Source: Aldehydirespirator sp965220485 (GTDB taxonomy: Bacteria > Actinomycetota > Acidimicrobiia > Acidimicrobiales > Aldehydirespiratoraceae). From it: DNA of 64,000 nt. Below the pieces are notes generated by a model, which had not been told where the DNA came from, ran no database searches, and saw only the letters and a program-made list of their open reading frames with translations. The stretch covers positions 1,860,001-1,924,000 of the forward strand of contig OZ244832.1 of NCBI GenBank assembly GCA_965220485.1, given 5' to 3'. This document shows positions 59,208 through 64,000 of the stretch, piece after piece (position 1 is the stretch's first letter; each line of letters begins with the position of its first letter). The translations under genes were made by a program, and so were the position numbers.

Positions 59208-60089
59208 CTAGCGGCGGCGGGCGATCTCGAAGCAGGCCACCGCGGCAGCCGCCGCGACGTTGAGAGAGCCCAGCACGCCGCGCAGCGGGATCGACGCGAG
59301 CACGTCGCAGCGCTGCGCTACCAGTTTGGACAGGCCCCTACCCTCGGAACCGAGCACCAGCGCCACCGCCTCGCCGGATAGCTCGAGCTCATGCAAGGGT
59401 CGGGGCCCGGCCGCGTCTAGCCCGACCGTCCACACGTCATGGCGGCTCAGTGTGCGCAGCGCGGACGGCATGCCGGGCACGACCGCGAACCTAAGATGCT
59501 CCACCGCGCCCGCCGCCGCCTTCACCACCGTTGGCGTAACGCGGGCAGAACGGTGTCGGGGAAGCACGACCCCGGTGACGCCGGCGCACTCGGCGGTGCG
59601 CAGCACGGCCCCGAAGTTGCCCGGATCGGTGATGCCGTCCAGTGCGAGCAGGAAAGGCACGCCGGCAGGGCGGCCGTCGCGACCGATGGCCCCGGCGGGC
59701 GGCGACTCGACCAGTTCGGCCAGGTCAACCTCGGGCAGCGGGTCGGCCAGGGCGACCACGCCCTGGGGCGACTCGGTGCGGGCGGTGGCGTCGAGCTCGG
59801 AGCGGCTCACCTCGCGTATCGCCGCCCGCTGCTCCCGAGCCAGTTCCACGATGTGCTCGATGATCGGGGCCGGATCCAGGCCCCGGGCCAGCATCACCGT
59901 GCGGGTTCGGCGCCGGCCCGCCAGCAGCAGTTCCCGCACCGCCTGGCGACCCTCCACTTGCTCGCCACCAAGGCCCCCACGGTCCCGCGCTGGCGACCTC
60001 GCGGCACGCGACCGGCTGCCCGACTCACGAGGACCCGGCTTCGGCCCAGAGCGCGGCCGACGCGACCGGCTCGGACGGCTCACCGCCAC
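59208..60089 (-). CDS. rlmB: 23S rRNA 2'-O-methyltransferase RlmB-like (SpoU/TrmH family)
   Basis: A 293-residue rRNA ribose methyltransferase. The N-terminal substrate-binding domain begins GGEQVEGRQAVRELLLAGRR. The knotted SAM domain shows LALDGITDPGNFGAVLRTAE (motif 1), VALVLGSEGRGLSKLV (motif 2) and IPLRGVLGSLNVAAAAAVAC (motif 3). The Arg/Pro/Ser-rich first 35 residues are variable, and the GTG start lies in the first unit of a 73-bp tandem repeat, so the N-terminus is not certain. Family length without the extension is about 250. Confidence 0.88.
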   Translation of the reverse strand: MAVSRPSRSRRPRSGPKPGPRESGSRSRAARSPARDRGGLGGEQVEGRQAVRELLLAGRRRTRTVMLARGLDPAPIIEHIVELAREQRAAIREVSRSELDATARTESPQGVVALADPLPEVDLAELVESPPAGAIGRDGRPAGVPFLLALDGITDPGNFGAVLRTAECAGVTGVVLPRHRSARVTPTVVKAAAGAVEHLRFAVVPGMPSALRTLSRHDVWTVGLDAAGPRPLHELELSGEAVALVLGSEGRGLSKLVAQRCDVLASIPLRGVLGSLNVAAAAAVACFEIARRR

Positions 60090-60540
60090 CAGCCCGATCC
60101 ACTACAACCACTCCGGCTCATCGAGGCCCCACCGGGACCGGCAAGACGCGGCTCACCGCCACCAGCCCGATCCACTACAACCACTCCGGCTCATCGAGGC
60201 CCCACCGGGACCGGCAAGACGCGGCTCACCGCCACCAGCCCGATCCACTACAACCACTCCGGCTCATCGAGGCCCCACCGGGACCGGCAAGACGCGGCTC
60301 ACCGCCACCAGCCCGATCCACTACAACCACTCCGGCTCATCGAGGCCCCACCGGGACCGGCAAGACGCGGCTCACCGCCACCAGCCCGATCCACTACAAC
60401 CACTCCGGCTCATCGAGGCCCCACCGGGACCGGCAAGACGCGGCTCACCGCCACCAGCCCGATCCACTACAACCACTCCGGCTCATCGAGGCCCCACCGG
60501 GACCGGCAAGACGCGGCTCACCGCCACCAGTCCAAGCCAC
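60081..60540. repeat. 73-bp tandem repeat, six copies and a partial seventh
   Basis: caccgccaccagcccgatcc recurs at 60081, 60154, 60227, 60300, 60373, 60446 and, diverged, 60519. The array fills the gap between rlmB and ispF; the rlmB start codon lies in the first unit. Long frames through it on the plus strand are artefacts of the repeat. Confidence 0.95.
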
Positions 60541-60571
60541 TACGACCACTCACCGGCACCAGCACCACCCG

Positions 60572-61096
60572 TTACGACTGCTCGCCGGCACCGGCCCGAT
60601 CCAGATCGCCGGACCGCCGGGCCACTAGAGCCACTGCCCAGGCGGCCACCCCCTCGCCGCGGCCGAGCGCCCCCACGCCCTCGCTGCGGCGGCCGGTGAC
60701 GGTCACAGGTGCGCCTGCCGCAGCACCGAGTCGCTCCTGCATCACTGGTCGGTGAGGCGCCAGCTTGGGCGAGTCGAGCACCGCGCTGCACGACAGGTTC
60801 ACGGGATCCCATCCCGTGTCGCGCACCGCCTCCGCGGCGCGGCGCAGCAGGTCGAGGCTGTCGGCTCCGGCCCAGGCCGGATCGGTGTCGCTGAACATCT
60901 GGCCGATGTCTGGAAGGCCCGCCGCGGCCAGCAACGCCTCGATGCAGGCGTGGGCGATGACGTCGGCGTCGGAGTGTCCGTGCAGGCCTCGCTCCTCCTC
61001 GAAGCGCACCCCGCCCAGCACCAGGGTCCGTTCGGGATCGTCGCTGTATCGGTGCACGTCGAAGCCCTGCCCGACCCGCATCCCAACCTCAGCCAT
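60572..61096 (-). CDS. ispF: 2-C-methyl-D-erythritol 2,4-cyclodiphosphate synthase
   Basis: Fifth step of the MEP isoprenoid pathway. The 174-residue protein has the metal-binding GQGFDVHRYSDDP, HSDADVIAHACIEALLAAAG, DIGQMFSDTDPAW and LDSPKLAPHRPVMQERL motifs, and RRSEGVGALGRGEGVAAWAV at the C-terminus. The ATG overlaps the ispD stop by 8 bp with ggagg 8 nt upstream, so the genes are translationally coupled. Residues SGDLDRAGAGEQS extend past the usual end. Confidence 0.93.
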   Translation of the reverse strand: MAEVGMRVGQGFDVHRYSDDPERTLVLGGVRFEEERGLHGHSDADVIAHACIEALLAAAGLPDIGQMFSDTDPAWAGADSLDLLRRAAEAVRDTGWDPVNLSCSAVLDSPKLAPHRPVMQERLGAAAGAPVTVTGRRSEGVGALGRGEGVAAWAVALVARRSGDLDRAGAGEQS

Positions 61097-61823
61097 GGTC
61101 GGCACCTCCGTTGCCCGATTGTGAGCGAGCCGCCAGCAAGGCCTCGGCCACCAACAGGTCATGGGGCGCGGTGATCTTGAGGTTGCGGCTGTCGCCGTCC
61201 ACCGTCACCACTGTCGCACCGGCCGCTTCCACCAGCGTGGCGTCGTCGGTCGCGTCCGCGCCGTCGGCGTGGGCGGCTCGCAGCGTGTCAGCCCGGAAGG
61301 CCTGGGGGGTCTGCACCGCCACCAGTTCGTGACGATCGGCGGTGCCGCCGCCGCGCCAGCGGATTGTGTCGGTCACCTCGACTACCGGGACGGCTGCGTC
61401 GGCACCGTCCCGCACCGCCTGAATCACCCGCTCGAACACGCCGTCGTCGGCCAGCGGCCGGGCGCCGTCGTGGACCAGCACGATCTCAGCATCGTCGGGC
61501 ACCCGTCTGAGCCCGCAGCGGACCGAGTCGGAGCGCAGCACCCCGCCCGGTACCACCACTACCCGTGCCGCGCACTGGCCGTCAGGGTCCGACGGCCTCC
61601 AGGCTTGCTCGCCGACGGCGCGTGCCTCGGGCAGCACCACTACCACTCCCTCACACCAGCGGGCCGCGCCGTGCACGGCCCAGTCGATCACGCATCGGTC
61701 CCCCAAGCGACGGAACTGCTTGGAGCCGCCGAAGCGGTGCGCCTCCCCGGCGGCCACCACGATGGCCCACACGCCCGAAATGCAGTCGCCGCGTCGCTCA
61801 CTATCACTCTTACCCACCGCCAC
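61089..61823 (-). CDS. ispD: 2-C-methyl-D-erythritol 4-phosphate cytidylyltransferase
   Basis: Third step of the MEP pathway, joining CTP to methylerythritol phosphate. The 244-residue protein has VWAIVVAAGEAHRFGGSKQF (CTP-binding glycine-rich loop and Lys), VHDGARPLADDGVFE, DTIRWRGG and VQTPQAFRAD. The first 17 residues are extra; the GTG at 61823, a second GTG two codons later, and an internal GTG before WAIVVAAG are all possible starts. It is transcribed divergently from the CRP-family gene, only 17 bp away. Confidence 0.92.
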   Translation of the reverse strand: MAVGKSDSERRGDCISGVWAIVVAAGEAHRFGGSKQFRRLGDRCVIDWAVHGAARWCEGVVVVLPEARAVGEQAWRPSDPDGQCAARVVVVPGGVLRSDSVRCGLRRVPDDAEIVLVHDGARPLADDGVFERVIQAVRDGADAAVPVVEVTDTIRWRGGGTADRHELVAVQTPQAFRADTLRAAHADGADATDDATLVEAAGATVVTVDGDSRNLKITAPHDLLVAEALLAARSQSGNGGADHG

Positions 61824-61829
61824 TAGTGT
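61824..61829 (+). promoter_or_regulatory. -10 box for the CRP-family gene, overlapping the ispD promoter
   Basis: TAGTGT, 11 nt before the ATG. On the opposite strand the same bases read CACACT, 7 nt before the second GTG of ispD, so the two divergent -10 elements may overlap and exclude each other. Confidence 0.4.
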
Positions 61830-61840
61830 GGGCCGCTGTT

Positions 61841-62569
61841 ATGCCCGACACCACCTCTCCTCCCGACACCGCCCCCGCGGCTGCCGGATCCGCCATCGGG
61901 ACAACGCCGGAGGCGCTGCGGGAGGCACTGCGCGAAACGATCCTCTTCGCCGAGCTCGACAACGAGCAGCTCGACCACATCGCGGCCGCCGGGTCGGTGC
62001 GTTCGCTGCAGCGCAACGTCGTTCTGTTCGAGGAGGGCGCCGAGCCGCATGAGTTCTACCTGGTGATGGCGGGACGGATCGCGATAGCCCAGGAATCGGA
62101 GGACGGGCGGGAGTCGCTGCTGGCCCTGATGGGTCCCGGCGAGCTGTTCGGCGAGCTGGGGTTCCTCGACGGCCACAACCGTTCGGCGCAAGCCCGAGCC
62201 TTGGAGGAGTCCAAGGTGCTGGTAGTGCCCTATGCCGAGCTGCGCCTGCTCTACGAGAACCATCCGGCCGCGCTGTGGAGCGCGGTGCAGCTCCTGGCCC
62301 GGCGGCTGAGGGCAACGGACCGAGCCCTGTCCGACACGGTGTTCCTGGACGTGATGGGCCGCACCGCCAAGCGGTTGCTGGAAATGGCGGGCGACAACGA
62401 CGAGTTCGAGATGCCCCTCACCCAGGAGGAGCTCGCCTCCATGGTCGGCGCCAGCCGCGAGCGGGTCAACAAGGCGATCCATGCCTTCGTCAGGCTGGGC
62501 TGGATCACCCACAACCACCGCCACTACAAGATCACCAACCGCAAGAACTTAACCCTCCGCGCCCGCTAG
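61841..62569 (+). CDS. CRP/FNR-family transcriptional regulator
   Basis: A 242-residue regulator. The cyclic-nucleotide-binding fold spans about residues 35-150 (ILFAELDNEQLDHIAAAGSV, VVLFEEGAEPHEFYLVMAGR, ALMGPGELFGELGFLDGHNR with the phosphate-cassette-like GELG, then SAQARALEES). The C-terminal winged helix contains LTQEELASMVGASRERVNKA and LGWITHNHRHYKI. The cassette Arg and Ser/Thr are near SAQARA, so cAMP binding is plausible. It resembles the actinobacterial Crp/GlxR group. Target genes are unknown. Confidence 0.92.
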   Translation: MPDTTSPPDTAPAAAGSAIGTTPEALREALRETILFAELDNEQLDHIAAAGSVRSLQRNVVLFEEGAEPHEFYLVMAGRIAIAQESEDGRESLLALMGPGELFGELGFLDGHNRSAQARALEESKVLVVPYAELRLLYENHPAALWSAVQLLARRLRATDRALSDTVFLDVMGRTAKRLLEMAGDNDEFEMPLTQEELASMVGASRERVNKAIHAFVRLGWITHNHRHYKITNRKNLTLRAR

Positions 62570-62586
62570 CACCTTCCGAGCGGAGC

Positions 62587-62984
62587 AGTCCGCGCATGAC
62601 ACGGCAGAAGTCGCTACGGTGATTCCTACGTGGTCCCAGGCAGTGGGGCCGACAACCCGAAAGACGTTGCGCCGCCGCGGGATCCCGTACTGCGAACTAA
62701 CCCGCGAGAACGAATGGCCAACCGGCCCGGAGCAGATCGCTCTCTGTACCATCCACTCGGCGAAGGGCCTGGAGTTCGACCATGTCCTGTTGCCGGGACT
62801 CAGCCAACAGGTGACACCGCACGGTCCTGAGGCGGGTGACGCCGACCTCGAACGACTCCGCCGCATGCTGGCGATGGCCATTGGACGGGCCCGCAAGTCA
62901 GTGATGGTCGGCTACAAGCCGGGCGAAGAGTCGTCCCTGATCGGGCTCCTCGACCCCGCCACCTTCAAGCTGATCAAGGCATGA
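62587..62984 (+). pseudogene. C-terminal remnant of a UvrD-type helicase
   Basis: About 125 codons, open from about 62587 (AEVATVIPTWSQAV) with no proper start. It contains the UvrD motif V-like segment LCTIHSAKGLEFDHVLLPGL and the motif VI-like segment LRRMLAMAIGRARKSVMVGY, then SLIGLLDPATFKLIKA. ATPase motifs I-IV are missing, so it cannot be a helicase by itself. It ends overlapping the next gene by 4 bp (atga), showing that the two were an operon. The 5' part was lost at the junction just after the CRP-family gene. Confidence 0.75.
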
Positions 62985-63586
62985 GCACGGTGGACTGGGC
63001 TCCCGAAGCTGAGCCGCAGTCTCATGACGAGGTCAGTCGCGCACCTCAATTCCCGGAGGTCGTGACGGCTGCGAAGGAGCGCGGCATCACAAGCATCGTG
63101 CACTTCACGACCGTCAGATGCCTGATAGGTATCTTGGCGAGCGGCGCCGTGAAGGCCCGCAAAGACCTCCCAGACGACGAGGCAATCAAGTACGTCTACG
63201 AGCCTAATGCCGTAGACAGGCACCTCGATCAACTGTGGCACCACTACGTCAACTTGTCGGTGACCGATATCAATCTGCGGATGTTTAGCTTCTCCTCCCG
63301 GGAGCATCCCGATGCCGAGTGGGTGATCTTGGAGTTCGGCCCTGAGATCCTCGGTGACCGAGGCGTGGTGTTCTGCACCACCAACAACATCTACCCAGAC
63401 GCCCACCGAGGCCGGGGCCTTCCACACCGGCCGCCCTGGAGACCGCAGCAACGCTGCCCAGGCCGGCGTGGGCAACCACCGCAGCCAGCACCAGCCTGTC
63501 GACTCGGGCCAACCGGTCGTTGGCTGCGCACGGCAGCACATCGGCGGCTTCAAGCTGCTCCTCCACTGCCGAGCATCTGTCGCTGA
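62981..63586 (+). pseudogene. Truncated DarT-like ADP-ribosyltransferase (DUF4433)
   Basis: The first 140 residues match the DarT/DUF4433 group, which ADP-ribosylates thymidine in single-stranded DNA: SIVHFTTVRCLIGILASGAV, AVDRHLDQLWHHYVNLSVTD, SREHPDAEWVILEFGPEIL and GVVFCTTNNIYPDA. After about 63400 the frame continues into Pro/Arg-rich sequence unlike the family, so the C-terminal half with the catalytic glutamate is missing. No DarG antitoxin is visible. The coordinates give the open frame; the homologous part ends near 63400. Probably inactive. Confidence 0.65.
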
Positions 63587-63805
63587 CCGCCTCACGGACG
63601 AACCACGCGGCCGTCTTGCCGGAGGCGTCGGCGGCCCTGGCGGATTGCGAGCGGAGAGACTGTGACCGGCAGTCCCGCCATTCACACGCTCACGCACGGT
63701 TACCGCTCTTGTGTTTTTGAAGAATAGTAACGGTGACCGGTTTTGTAAGTTTTGAAAAATGGTAGTGCTCGTGGTAGTGCCGCGCCCGGCGCAGCGGAGG
63801 CAGCC
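63587..63805. other. Junction region with an AT-rich patch
   Basis: No supported gene. Around 63700-63770 the sequence is clearly less GC-rich than elsewhere (ttttgtaagttttgaaaaat) and carries the short inverted repeat ggttaccg / cggtgacc. It may hold the promoter of the ATPase gene or mark a recombination boundary. Confidence 0.4.
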
Positions 63806-64000
63806 TTGCTACATCCCAACCCGTTCCGGCCGACGTTCGGTCGCCCGCCTCACACGCTCGCAGGGCGAGACGACGCCTTGCGCCGTCTCCGGGTCGCCAT
63901 GTCGGCCGGACCCGATCATCCCGACTACTCCATGCTTCTCAAGGGGCCTCGCGGCTCGGGCAAGACGGTGCTGCTCGCGGCCATGCGAGGCGCCGCTGAG
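63806..64000 (+). CDS. AAA-type ATPase, N-terminal fragment (continues past the window)
   Basis: The first 65 residues are visible: LHPNPFRPTFGRPPHTLAGR, DDALRRLRVAMSAGPDHPDY, then Walker A in LLKGPRGSGKTVLLAAM. This is the start of the AAA_16 / ORC-like ATPases that often belong to mobile or defence loci in actinobacteria. The TTG at 63806 is chosen because ggagg lies 5 nt upstream; an in-frame TTG at 63752 is the alternative. The rest of the protein is outside the window, so no specific function is given. Confidence 0.75.
   Translation, partial: MLHPNPFRPTFGRPPHTLAGRDDALRRLRVAMSAGPDHPDYSMLLKGPRGSGKTVLLAAMRGAAE

Noticed and set aside
60090..60755. Long plus-strand frames (479 and 438 codons) across rlmB, the 73-bp repeat and ispF
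   Set aside because: They run antisense to clear rlmB and ispF genes and through a tandem repeat; composition is Arg/Pro/Thr-rich with no domain.
63285..63697. Minus-strand frames opposite the end of the DarT remnant, one with a helix-like segment (AVEEQLEAADVLPCAANDRL)
   Set aside because: No start signal, no named family, and the region is a junction of unrelated pieces; support is too weak to call a gene.

Overview
The window is GC-rich and gene-dense and looks like an actinobacterial chromosome, most likely class Acidimicrobiia or a close uncultured relative from a marine or host-associated setting. The signs are a mycothiol-dependent formaldehyde dehydrogenase, an LLM-type F420-like oxidoreductase, the actinobacterial DUF3039 and DUF2277 proteins, CRP/IspD/IspF order, and many genes that start with no leader: a TANNNT -10 box lies 6-8 nt before the start codon. 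The taxonomic call is inference; there is no rRNA or tRNA in the window.

1-20.3 kb: a giant secreted-type protein made of Calx-beta domains in a ladder with a period of about 1.69 kb, ending in a perfectly duplicated 1,116-bp cadherin-like cassette. Five small indel sites break it. It is followed by a secreted leucine-rich-repeat / fibronectin III / cadherin-like protein. Together these are a candidate cell-surface adhesion locus.

20.5-35.1 kb: housekeeping and repair genes: valS, surE, an EEP-fold hydrolase, an ABC-F ATPase, ATP-dependent DNA ligase, DUF3039, a peptidoglycan-binding membrane protein, an AlkA-like glycosylase and an AlkD-like protein. A disrupted beta-lactamase-family lipoprotein gene and an mscR/MBL pair for formaldehyde detoxification follow.

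35.1-46.4 kb: DUF2277, pcm, a five-bladed-propeller protein, threonine aldolase, guanine deaminase, a haloalkane dehalogenase-like hydrolase, a small membrane protein, a VapBC toxin-antitoxin pair, a decayed small-gene pair and an Fpg/Nei glycosylase. Several families of short inverted-repeat elements crowd the spaces between genes.

46.4-62.6 kb: engB, a three-gene operon (acyl-CoA dehydrogenase, nitronate monooxygenase-like, class V aminotransferase), a DUF5678/retropepsin-like pair, an LLM oxidoreductase followed by a small CRISPR-like repeat array with no cas genes, an IMPDH/GMP reductase-like gene, P450, SDR, a glycerophosphodiesterase lipoprotein, rlmB, ispF-ispD and a CRP-family regulator. 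62.6-64 kb: a decayed accessory patch (UvrD-type helicase tail, truncated DarT-like ADP-ribosyltransferase) and the start of an AAA ATPase.

The most unusual feature is the intergenic architecture. Elements of about 98 or 154 bp (called R2 here) and 255 bp (called M here) are joined end to end at shared CTAAG/CTTAG junctions. A separate 107-bp family (R1) is joined at CTAG and keeps complementary arms although the arm sequences differ. Arrays of 43-73-bp tandem repeats also sit at gene boundaries, some built from the ends of the neighbouring gene.
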